DNA of 32,489 bases from Anaerosoma sp034007245. Lineage in GTDB: Bacteria > Actinomycetota > Coriobacteriia > Anaerosomatales > Anaerosomataceae. The notes under the pieces are model-generated. The model saw only the letters and a program-made list of their open reading frames with translations. It did no database searches and was not told the DNA's origin. Where the stretch lies: positions 1 through 32,489 of the forward strand of contig JAVERH010000008.1 in NCBI GenBank assembly GCA_034007245.1, read 5' to 3'. Both the position numbers and the translations under genes were made by a program. Shown in pieces: positions 7,236-15,249 of the stretch. Numbering within the stretch: position 1 is the first letter of the stretch; every line of letters begins with the position of its first letter.

Positions 7236-8633
7236 CTACACCTCCCGCGCGGCGCACGCCACTGCGGAGACGACCTCGGGCTCCTCGGTGACTCGAAGCG
7301 TCCGCGGGTCGAACAGCACGCGACCATCCTTGATGCGTGCGATCACAGTGGGCTCGCCGAGACGGAGCCGCTCCTCGAGTACGACCGCGCTTATGCTCCG
7401 CGGCTCGATCGCCACGACCGTGGTAGGGATGTCCTTCATCGGCAGCGCCCCGCCGCCCGCACGTGAGACGTCGGGCTGGACCGTGACACTGCAGCTCTCG
7501 CCGCATGCATCGCGGATCGCCGATGCAAGCGCTCCCGCCCGTGCCTCGATCTCCTCGAAGCGCATCGTGAGCATGCGGAGCGTCGGCACCTCGGAGAACA
7601 GGCGGTCCTCGTCCAGGTAGAGGCGCAGCGTCACCTCGAGCGCGGCAAGCGTCATCTTGTCGAGCCGCACCGCACGCGCAAGTGGATGCTTTTTGAGCTT
7701 CGCGATGACCTCGCGCTTGCCCGCGAGGATACCCGCCTGCGGTCCGCCGAGCAGCTTATCTCCGCTGGCGGACACGAGATCCGCACCTGCGGCCACGGCC
7801 GAGCCGATCGTTGGCTCACCAGGCAGGCCGAATCGGGCAAGATCGATGAGCACGCCGGAACCCTGATCCTCGAAGACGGGGATACCATGCCCGGCACCGA
7901 GCGCCACCAGCTCCTCGAGCGAGACCTCCTCGGTGAAGCCTACGACGCGGTAGTTGCTCGTGTGCACCTTGAGCATGAGCCCGGTGCGCGGCGTGATGGC
8001 GTTCTCGTAGTCGCTCAGATGCGTCTTGTTGGTGGTGCCGATCTCCACCATCTTGGCACCGCTCTCACGCATGATGTCCGGGATGCGGAAGCTGCCACCG
8101 ATCTCCACGAGCTGGCCCCGGCTGACGAGCGCCTCCTTGCGACGTGCAAGCGCAGCCAGACCGAGAAGTACGGCGGAGGCGTTATTGTTGACGGCCATTG
8201 CAGCCTCGGCACCCGTGAGCCGGCAGATCAGCTCCTCGACGTGCACGTGACGGCTGCCGCGCGCCCCGCTCGGCACGTCGTACTCGAGCGTGGAGTAGCC
8301 GCGTGCGACCTCGGCGACCGCCTCGACGGCAGCGTCGGCGAGCGGCGAGCGTCCGATGTTGGTATGCACGACGATGCCGGTGGCGTTGATGACGCGCCGA
8401 AGCGACCGGCGAACCTTGAGCGCAAGCCGAACGGCCGCGTCGGCAGCGATATCATCCGCCGAGACCTCGGCGAGTTCGCCTGCACGGATCGCGACGCGAG
8501 CAGCGTCGAGCGCCTCGCGAAGCGCCTCGAGGGTGAGTGTGCGCCCGTGGGCGATGTCGAGCGCGCCGACGTCCTCCCGCTTGAGGAGTTCGTCGACCTT
8601 TGGCAGTGAGCGGAGCAGCGTGTTGTTATCCAT
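7236..8633 (-). CDS. selA: L-seryl-tRNA(Sec) selenium transferase SelA
   Basis: PLP enzyme that converts Ser-tRNA-Sec into Sec-tRNA-Sec with selenophosphate. Starting at the ATG 8631-8633 gives 465 residues, the normal length. The PLP lysine is K293 in ASGDKLLGGPQAG, close to K295 of E. coli. Other family blocks are INATGIVVHTNIGRSPL, AMAVNNNASAVLL and VHTSNYRVVGFT. An ATG three codons upstream (8640-8642) is an alternative; the frame stays open to 8837, but that part overlaps the divergent zinc-ribbon gene and does not resemble SelA. No ribosome binding site precedes either ATG, while TAGAAT sits seven bases before ATG 8633, suggesting a leaderless message. It is followed at once by selB; its substrates come from selC and selD in this window. 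Confidence 0.96.
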   Translation of the reverse strand: MDNNTLLRSLPKVDELLKREDVGALDIAHGRTLTLEALREALDAARVAIRAGELAEVSADDIAADAAVRLALKVRRSLRRVINATGIVVHTNIGRSPLADAAVEAVAEVARGYSTLEYDVPSGARGSRHVHVEELICRLTGAEAAMAVNNNASAVLLGLAALARRKEALVSRGQLVEIGGSFRIPDIMRESGAKMVEIGTTNKTHLSDYENAITPRTGLMLKVHTSNYRVVGFTEEVSLEELVALGAGHGIPVFEDQGSGVLIDLARFGLPGEPTIGSAVAAGADLVSASGDKLLGGPQAGILAGKREVIAKLKKHPLARAVRLDKMTLAALEVTLRLYLDEDRLFSEVPTLRMLTMRFEEIEARAGALASAIRDACGESCSVTVQPDVSRAGGGALPMKDIPTTVVAIEPRSISAVVLEERLRLGEPTVIARIKDGRVLFDPRTLRVTEEPEVVSAVACAAREV

Positions 8634-8712
8634 GGATGCCATTCTAGCGGTTTCGCCGATGCGTGCTCTACACTGCTCGTAGCAGAGAGGCTGCCATCGG
8701 TGAGGAGAGCCC

Positions 8713-9378
8713 ATGGACGCGGCCCGGGTGGGGTTCTGCACGGCATGTGGCGCCAGGTTCGCGGGGGATGAGGCTTTCTGCACCGCATGTGGAGCTCCCC
8801 GAAGCAAGACACCTGCAGCGCACGCTCCTACCCTCACACAACAGGCCAGTCATGCCGCACGAACGACACGCCAGGCGTACGGTACCGCCGCTCAGGTGGC
8901 CGGCGTCGCAGGGATGACCGCCGGCCTCCCCTGGCAGACGATCGTCGCAGGCGAGACGCCCGACCTTCGCGCGATGCTCTCCGGTGCTGCGATGCCCGGC
9001 GCTCGCATGCTCGTGCAGCGCTCCCTCAAGAAACCCGGACTCGCGATGGCCGTTACCGCAGGCCTCGATCTGCTCGTGGCGGGCCTCTCCGGCGGTGGTA
9101 GCGCACTCGTAGGTGCCCTTCCCCGCGTGCTCGCAGGCAGCACGACCGCGCTCCTCTCGCTCATCACCGGCTCCAAGGGCGGCGCACTGCGCAGCCTCAC
9201 GGGCGTCGTCTCGCTGATCACCGCACTCGTGCAGGTGGTGTCGCTCGGCATCACCCTCATCGGGGGTCTGCGCGGCGGCATGCCGCTGCTGTCGACACTC
9301 TCGATGGCCGTCGCTATAGCCTCGGCGCTCACGATGGCCGTCAAGACAGCCTCGGTGGCCCTGAGGAGGCGGTCATGA
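8713..9378 (+). CDS. Zinc-ribbon membrane protein, unknown function
   Basis: I do not recognise the family. The 221 residues begin with a short double zinc-ribbon-like motif, F-C-T-A-C-G-A ... F-C-T-A-C-G-A (Cys pairs at about 9/12 and 24/27). An Ala/Thr-rich polar linker follows, then from about residue 65 a Gly/Ala/Leu-rich region with several potential membrane or amphipathic segments (AMAVTAGLDLLVAGLSGG, VVSLITALVQVVSLGITLIG, LSTLSMAVAIASALTMAV). It ends RRRS. The ATG at 8713 has GAGGAG upstream. The stop overlaps the next gene's ATG as ATGA, so it is almost certainly co-translated with the 1431-residue exported protein. A cytoplasmic metal-binding head on a membrane body suggests a partner, sensor or export helper for that protein; this is inference. 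Confidence 0.8.
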   Translation: MDAARVGFCTACGARFAGDEAFCTACGAPRSKTPAAHAPTLTQQASHAARTTRQAYGTAAQVAGVAGMTAGLPWQTIVAGETPDLRAMLSGAAMPGARMLVQRSLKKPGLAMAVTAGLDLLVAGLSGGGSALVGALPRVLAGSTTALLSLITGSKGGALRSLTGVVSLITALVQVVSLGITLIGGLRGGMPLLSTLSMAVAIASALTMAVKTASVALRRRS

Positions 9379-12300
9379 TGGGTGCGCTCATCCGCCACCG
9401 CGGTCTCGTCCACCGCGCTGCTGCCTGGCTCGCACTGGCTTCGATCGCGGCGCTGCTCGTGCTTCCGACGGTGGCCCTCGCCGAGAGCCTGCTCGTCTCC
9501 GAATACAAGGTGCCAAAGGAAGCCGCTCCCGGCGACGACCACAGCGATGGCTGGTACATCACCGATGAGAACTCCCTCGGGGAGCCTGTCTTCCACGCGG
9601 GAGCCGCCCGCGGCGCGGACGGCTCCAACGGTCTGGACTGGTCCGGCTCGCTGGGGATCGATGCCCGCATCGTGGGGCGCGGTTATCGAACCGACCAATA
9701 CTATTCGGCTTTCACCTCGTTCGAGGACTTCATGGCGCGATCATCACAGATCCCGCCGAATGAGGACTATCTGTACCGACCCGTCGATGACCCCTCCCTG
9801 CGCGGCTGGTCAGGGGCGCAGCGGACGACACTCGGCGGCCTTGACGCATATGTGAACCGCTCGTCCGTCCGGCTCGAGTACGACAACGGGGTCGGTGACG
9901 CCGAGTACGGCGAAAGCTGGGTCTACTGGATCCCCGCAGGGGATGACAGCGGGATCCTGGTCGTCGCGCACGCCTCGGTATGGTGGTCGGAAGCTCCTCC
10001 GGCGATGGGTGAACATCATGGCGCTGAGCTCGACCCGCTCGTTGCCGAGGTCGAGTCGGTCCTTGCATCACTTCGATTCCATCCGATCGACGGAACGGCC
10101 GCCGGTACGGGTGCTCCGGGCACCGGCGGCGGCAGCACCTCGCCATGGCGCACGGTCGGAGCCGGTATCGCCGCGGTCGCTGCTGCTGCGGTCGCACTCG
10201 CCGGTGCTGCGGCGAGCACGCGCGCCAAGACCGGCGACGAGGAACCTTCTCCCGACCAACCGGTGGGCTACATCCTCCAACTCTCGACCCGCTCGCTCCA
10301 AGTGAGTGCCGAGCACTCGGCAGCCTTCACCGCACAGGCGTTCAAGGTGCTCGCCAACGGTTCCTACCAACCCGCCGCCGACGCAGCGATCGTACTCCAT
10401 CCGCCTGCCGGCGTGAGCGTCCGACCGCAGACCGCGTATGGCACACTCTCGACCGTGGTGTGGCAGACAGACGCCATCGCAATGGGCTCGACCATCAACG
10501 TCGAGGCACGGTCGGCACTGGGGATGGCCACCACTACGGTTGCCGTCGCTGCTGCCGGTGAGAGTCGCATCGTCACGCACATCGAACCCGCAGGAACACT
10601 CGCACTCCGCACGCAGGGCGAGCACTCGATCACGCTCATCGCGGCCGTAGAACTCCTCGGCACCGACGCCACCGATACCGCACTCGACACCGCGAGCATC
10701 CGGGCCTCGATCGGGTTCGCAGAGGACTCGGAGTGGCTCGAGATCTCCGAAGCGATCGACTATGAGGACGGCCGTGCGATCACAGTGATGGCGTCTCAAC
10801 CCGACCCGACAAACCCGGTACAGCCGCCCGAGAGCGCCACCGTGCGCGTGAGTGCATGGCTCGGCGAGCGACCGCTCACGGAACTCGTGACCATCCCGCT
10901 CGCCGGCCTACCGGAGATCGATGCGAAGCCGGACTCGGTCTCTCTTGCCGCCGAGTCCGGAACGAGCGCCGAAATCGCCATCACCATCATCAACGCGGGC
11001 GACACTCCGTGGCAGTTCAACACCGAGTGGCGCGAGGGCTCACGCGCGATCGCAACGCCCTCGATCGAGCCGACCGGCCCTGCCGCCGCAACGCTCACGC
11101 TCACCGAAGACGGCAGCGAGAATCTCGATCCCACTCGTCCACAGACCGCCTCCACTCTCGTGGTCGTCGCCACCGCTGAGGGCTACGACGAGCTCCGAAG
11201 GCACGTGGACGTGATCGTCACACAGGAAGGACTCTTCGTCGACCGAACGAACGTCGACCCGTCCACCGGTGCGTTCCCGCTCGCTGCCGACGGCTCTGCC
11301 CGACCGACCGCGATCGACCTCCGCGTCTTCGTCCTCGATCTCGCGACCGGTGACATCTCCCCCGATATCGGACTCGCCGCTCAAGCCATCCTCGAGATCG
11401 GCGGCCAGGAGGGTACGAGCGGCTACGCCGGGCTGCATGTGGCCGGCCTCACCGTCGAGTCCGCCGGCACCCGCCCGCTCAACATCCCGAGCGCGACTTT
11501 CAACGCCTCGCTCGAGCGGAAGCTCCCTACCGCAGGCGAACCCGTCCCGGCAGCGCTCCGGGCGAGCATCGCAGGTTACGACGCCGACCGCTTCTCGGCA
11601 CTCGTACCTCTTCGCCTTCTCGGCATCGACATGGAGCCCTTCTCGGCGGCTTGGGAGGTCGAGCGCGACAACTGCCTCGACATCATCCAGAACTACGTCC
11701 CCTTCGAGCACCAGGAACGCCTCTATGCGCTCGTGACCGAACGCTCACGCACAATGGGCGCCGAGGGCCTCTTCTACATGCGCAAGAAGATCTGGGACTT
11801 CGCCTACGACCAACTGATGAAGGAGAAACACGAGCACCTCGACGCCGCATGGTGGTACCAGCTCATCGAAGACACGCTGGACTGGGTCTCGTGGTGCGGC
11901 GATATCGCCTTCGGCGTGGCAAGCGGCTCGTATCTCGGCGTAGTAGGCTCGATGGCCATCGGCATGCTCAAGCCGCTACTCGTCTCGGCGATGGAGATAT
12001 GGCTCGCCGGGGGTAGCCTCGATGACTGGCTCGTGGCGCAAACCTCCACGATCACCGATATGCTCGAAGGCGCGGTCACCGACCCGGACTTCCTCACCAG
12101 GCTCTCCGGTAAGGGCAAGGCGATGGGCTACGCACTGTTCATCGCCTACTTCTTCGCCAAGGAGCTCTACAACGACCCCGACCTCTCGGTCACCAATGCA
12201 ATGAACAACGTCGGCCGTCAACTCCGCGACGAAGGCCTTATCGCATTCCTCAAGTGGGCCGCCAGTAAGCGTGGTATCACGCTGTCCTCGCTGCGCGGGA

Positions 12301-13670
12301 AGGGTGCTGTCGGAGTCGATGCTGGCGCGCCGAAGGCCGCGACTCCCGATACACCGCACACCAGAACACCCGGAGCCGCACCTGATGCTCCACGGACGAA
12401 CACGCCAGCGACCACTCCGGACGCCCCACGCACGAGAACGCCCGCAGCAGGGGATGCGCCTGCGCCAAGCACCCCGACCACCACACCTGACGACGGGTCA
12501 CCCGATGCTCCCCGCACCCGCACCCCTGGCAGCGATGTGGATACCGGCGCTCGGCCAAGGACAGGGGTGCCCGACACCGAGACCCCACCCCGGGATCGCA
12601 CACCCGAAACCGAAGCCTCCGAACCGATGAAGAAACCCGCCCAGGCCGGGGCCGATGCGGAGACAAAGCCGGAGCAGAAACTGGAGCGACCCGCCCCCGA
12701 GAAAGCACCCGACGCCGATCCCCGGTCCACAAGCAGCGATCCCACCGCCCGGGCCGAAGCCATCGCCAACGACCTCAAGCAAAAGGCCGGTACCTTCGGC
12801 GAGGTCGACCCGTCGACAGTCGAGCGCATCATGCGCGATCCAGACGCGATGCGTGAACTCCGGAAAAGCCACCCCGACCTCTGGAAGAAGGTCACCTCGA
12901 CCCGCGCAAAGATCTATGCGGGCCACGACGCGAAGCTGAAGAGTTGGATCGAACAGAACGTCCCCGACGCCAAGGGCCGCGAGATCGAGATCCGTAACGT
13001 TGGCACCCCTGACGGTGTGGACCGCGACTACCGGGCGGGCTACGTGGTGAACGACCCGGCCACCGGCGATCAGCGCTTCATCGAACTCAAGAAGGAAACG
13101 TGGGTGGCTGAATCGCAGAAGATATTCGCCGGCGAGACCGGTGGACCGACCGACTCCGGGGGTGCGGCGAAGTGGGCAAAGGACCACCAGCAACTCGGTA
13201 GCGACCAGTACCATGCAGAGGCCAGCGTGGACATGGCCGATCAGGCGACCGTCTTCAACGAAAGCACCGGGAAGTGGGAGAAGACGCAGGTCACGCCCAA
13301 TATCGACCTGGTGAAGGATGGTCGTTCGACGTTGATCGACCCCGAGGGCTACGGAAAGACGTACGAGACGAAGGTCATGGAGGCCTACGCCGAGGGCAAC
13401 ACGCTCGACGCCTACAAGCAGGCCGGTAAGGCGACCCACTCACTCGAAGGCGTCCGTGCGGGCTACGCGAAGCAAGACTACGAGATCAAGCATCTACCTC
13501 CCGAGATTCGCGAAGGCATGCGGACCATCGAGGACGTGGAAGCCGGTCGCATCAAACCCGCTGAGGCCGAAGTAAGACTCAAAGAGGCTGGCTACACTGG
13601 CGGCCTGCCAGACTTCATGGAGAAGGTCTCGGGGCAGTTCGCCGGCTTCAAGTGGGCACGACAGAAGTAG
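9375..13670 (+). CDS. Giant multidomain exported protein with novel C-terminal domain (1431 aa)
   Basis: No family recognised for the whole. Visible parts in order: signal peptide 1-36 (cleavage after ALA); a 220-residue domain ending in a SLRF motif that recalls Mog1/PsbP-like folds (weak); a Gly/Ser linker; a membrane helix at about 259-281; beta-rich, Ig-like regions from about 299 to 745 (one starting near 515); a helical domain from about 753 with hydrophobic helices near 840-880 and 916-932; a Thr/Pro-rich linker (about 988-1090) repeating PDAPRTRTP; and a charged C-terminal domain, about 1120-1431. That last domain contains GVDRDYRAGYVV ... RFIELKKETW, then YAEGNTLDAYKQAGKATHSL. The modular form (export, spacer, variable tip) resembles polymorphic effectors or surface enzymes, but no activity can be assigned. 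It overlaps the upstream zinc-ribbon gene by ATGA and converges with selD. Confidence 0.75.
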   Translation: MMGALIRHRGLVHRAAAWLALASIAALLVLPTVALAESLLVSEYKVPKEAAPGDDHSDGWYITDENSLGEPVFHAGAARGADGSNGLDWSGSLGIDARIVGRGYRTDQYYSAFTSFEDFMARSSQIPPNEDYLYRPVDDPSLRGWSGAQRTTLGGLDAYVNRSSVRLEYDNGVGDAEYGESWVYWIPAGDDSGILVVAHASVWWSEAPPAMGEHHGAELDPLVAEVESVLASLRFHPIDGTAAGTGAPGTGGGSTSPWRTVGAGIAAVAAAAVALAGAAASTRAKTGDEEPSPDQPVGYILQLSTRSLQVSAEHSAAFTAQAFKVLANGSYQPAADAAIVLHPPAGVSVRPQTAYGTLSTVVWQTDAIAMGSTINVEARSALGMATTTVAVAAAGESRIVTHIEPAGTLALRTQGEHSITLIAAVELLGTDATDTALDTASIRASIGFAEDSEWLEISEAIDYEDGRAITVMASQPDPTNPVQPPESATVRVSAWLGERPLTELVTIPLAGLPEIDAKPDSVSLAAESGTSAEIAITIINAGDTPWQFNTEWREGSRAIATPSIEPTGPAAATLTLTEDGSENLDPTRPQTASTLVVVATAEGYDELRRHVDVIVTQEGLFVDRTNVDPSTGAFPLAADGSARPTAIDLRVFVLDLATGDISPDIGLAAQAILEIGGQEGTSGYAGLHVAGLTVESAGTRPLNIPSATFNASLERKLPTAGEPVPAALRASIAGYDADRFSALVPLRLLGIDMEPFSAAWEVERDNCLDIIQNYVPFEHQERLYALVTERSRTMGAEGLFYMRKKIWDFAYDQLMKEKHEHLDAAWWYQLIEDTLDWVSWCGDIAFGVASGSYLGVVGSMAIGMLKPLLVSAMEIWLAGGSLDDWLVAQTSTITDMLEGAVTDPDFLTRLSGKGKAMGYALFIAYFFAKELYNDPDLSVTNAMNNVGRQLRDEGLIAFLKWAASKRGITLSSLRGKGAVGVDAGAPKAATPDTPHTRTPGAAPDAPRTNTPATTPDAPRTRTPAAGDAPAPSTPTTTPDDGSPDAPRTRTPGSDVDTGARPRTGVPDTETPPRDRTPETEASEPMKKPAQAGADAETKPEQKLERPAPEKAPDADPRSTSSDPTARAEAIANDLKQKAGTFGEVDPSTVERIMRDPDAMRELRKSHPDLWKKVTSTRAKIYAGHDAKLKSWIEQNVPDAKGREIEIRNVGTPDGVDRDYRAGYVVNDPATGDQRFIELKKETWVAESQKIFAGETGGPTDSGGAAKWAKDHQQLGSDQYHAEASVDMADQATVFNESTGKWEKTQVTPNIDLVKDGRSTLIDPEGYGKTYETKVMEAYAEGNTLDAYKQAGKATHSLEGVRAGYAKQDYEIKHLPPEIREGMRTIEDVEAGRIKPAEAEVRLKEAGYTGGLPDFMEKVSGQFAGFKWARQK

Positions 13671-13693
13671 CGGCACGCCCGATACGCCAGACC

Positions 13694-14722
13694 CTAGACG
13701 ATGCGCACCCTGCCCGGCTCGCCATCAAAGGCACTGCCGACGATAACAGCCTCCTCGCCTCGCGCTACAAGCGCTGCGAGGAGTGCATCGGCTTTCTCTG
13801 GAGCGACTGCCATCAGCAGCCCACCGCTCGTCTGCGGGTCGGCGAGGATACCCTTCCACACGAAGCCCGCAGGACCCCAGTCAGTGAACTCATCGAGATA
13901 GGCCACCACGTCTGCAGTACGACCCGGTCGCACCATCGCCTCAGCGTACTCGATCACACCCGGCCACGTAGGCACCTCGTCGAGCACGATCTCACACGCG
14001 CATCCGCTACCTGCGGCCATCTCCCGGATGTGGCCGGCCAGTCCGAAGCCGGTGATGTCGGTCGCCGCATGCACGCCCACCTCCACCATAGCCTCAGCAG
14101 CGGCACGGTTGAGGTGTGCCATGCTCTCGATGACATCGCGCTGGCTCTCTTCGGTCTCGAGTCCCTGCTTGATGGCAGTGTTGAGGATACCGACACCGAT
14201 GCGCTTGGTGAGCACGAGCAGGTCTCCCGGCTTGGCGCCGATATTGCGCACGACCTTATCCGGCTCCGCTACACCCATCACCGACAGGCCGTACTTTGGT
14301 TCCTTGTCATCGATCGTATGACCACCCACGATCACCGCGCCAGCTTCGCGCACCTTATCGGCACCGCCGCGAAGCACCTCGGCAGTCACCTCCGGTGGGA
14401 GCGAGCACGGCATCGCCAGCAGATTCATCGCGGTGAGCGGTCTGCCACCCATGGCATAGACGTCGGAAAGTGAGTTGGCTGCTGTGATACGACCGAAGTC
14501 GTAGGGGTCATCGACCATCGGTGTGAAGAAGTCGACAGTGAGCAGAACTGCCTGATCACCGAGACGATAGACAGCAGCATCATCCGACGTGTCGAAGCCC
14601 ACGAGCAGATCATCGGACTCGCCAGGTTGCATCTTCTCGAGCACGGCCGCGAGGTCGCCCGGACCCCACTTGGCGGCTCAACCGGACTTGGTGGACATCT
14701 GAGTAAGGCGTACGGGCTCCAC
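13694..14722 (-). CDS. selD: Selenophosphate synthetase SelD, itself a selenoprotein (UGA at codon 15)
   Basis: Makes selenophosphate, the selenium donor for SelA, from selenide and ATP. A frame uninterrupted by stops begins only at 14644, but the same frame upstream reads VEPVRLTQMSTKSG-U-AAKWGPGDLAAV through a TGA at 14678-14680. S-G-U-A-A-K is the SelD active-site motif, with Sec or Cys at the U position. I start at a GTG (14720-14722) preceded by GGGAG; a TAG six codons upstream closes the frame. This gives 342 residues, the family's usual length. A SECIS-like hairpin follows the UGA. Downstream blocks fit SelD: DDAAVYRLGDQAVLLTVDFFTPMVDDPYDFGRITAANSLSDVYAMGG and LADPQTSGGLLMAV. It follows the META gene by 52 bases and converges with the giant exported-protein gene. 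Confidence 0.95.
14646..14677 (-). promoter_or_regulatory. SECIS-like hairpin directly after the selD UGA
   Basis: Right after TGA the mRNA can fold: outer stem GCCGC/GCGGC, a 5-base bulge CAAGT on the 5' side, inner stem GGGGTC/GACCTC (one G-U pair), and loop CGGGC starting 17 bases after the UGA. Bacterial SECIS elements carry their apical loop at about this distance. Folded by eye. Confidence 0.7.
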
Positions 14723-14747
14723 AGCTGCTCCCTGCTATCGAGTGTTT

Positions 14748-14775
14748 GCATCACTATGATAACCGATTGTGATGC
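14748..14775 (-). promoter_or_regulatory. 7-bp inverted repeat between the META gene and selD
   Basis: GCATCAC and GTGATGC flank a 14-base AT-richer spacer and overlap the stop codon of the META gene (14775-14777). It could be an operator, or an mRNA hairpin shielding the 3' end. There is no T-run, so a classical terminator is unlikely. Confidence 0.35.
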
Positions 14776-15230
14776 TACTGGGAGCGCTCGAAGACCAGGA
14801 ACACCACGCCATCGGGGTCGAGGAACGTGAGCGTCTCCTCGTCGTACACATACGCTGTGACGTTCGTAAGCGCGTCGAAGTACGCACCCTCGAGCGCCAT
14901 GGCTGGCTCAGACCCGGCCATACGCGTGAGCGCGATATCGCCGACCTTGAACACGGTACCGCCCGCGGTGTACTCACCACTGTAGGTGTTCACCGGCGCC
15001 TGTCCCGTGAGCTCATCGGCGGTGAAGGACACAGTGACGGTATGACCCGCGATTCCGACCTCACTGTGCGGGAGCTCGGTCAGGACCCAGGATGTACCGC
15101 CGAGCTGGTTGCTGCTACCCATCCTCCATGCGACCACACCGGTCGCGACGATCATGAGGACCAACGCGGCAGCAAGGCCCCACTGAACACCGTGACTCCC
15201 CTCGCGAGGAGCGTGTTGCCGATCGTCCAT
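14775..15230 (-). CDS. Membrane-anchored META-domain protein (HslJ-like)
   Basis: A 151-residue protein with a short polar N-terminus, one membrane segment at about 17-35 (VQWGLAAALVLMIVATGVVAW) and an extracytoplasmic META-like domain. The META features are GTSWVLTEL at about 45-53, a middle VNTYSGEYTAGG in place of the usual GCNxYxGxY, and the closing TFLDPDGVVFLVFER. The family is named after Leishmania META1 and E. coli HslJ; its biochemical role is unclear, often linked to the envelope and stress. The ATG at 15230 has a strong AAGGAGG upstream. It lies 19 bases after the EAL gene and 52 before selD in the same direction. Function unknown; family moderately sure. Confidence 0.75.
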   Translation of the reverse strand: MDDRQHAPREGSHGVQWGLAAALVLMIVATGVVAWRMGSSNQLGGTSWVLTELPHSEVGIAGHTVTVSFTADELTGQAPVNTYSGEYTAGGTVFKVGDIALTRMAGSEPAMALEGAYFDALTNVTAYVYDEETLTFLDPDGVVFLVFERSQ

Positions 15231-15249
15231 ATGCCTCCTTCGAGCGGTC

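Noticed and set aside
6132..7466. 444-codon open frame on the plus strand across selB and selA
   Set aside because: Antisense to two certain genes and spanning their junction; rich in His/Arg/Asp as expected from a shadow frame.
8634..8837. N-terminal extension of SelA
   Set aside because: It would overlap the divergent zinc-ribbon gene and is unlike SelA; the family start fits 8633 or 8642.
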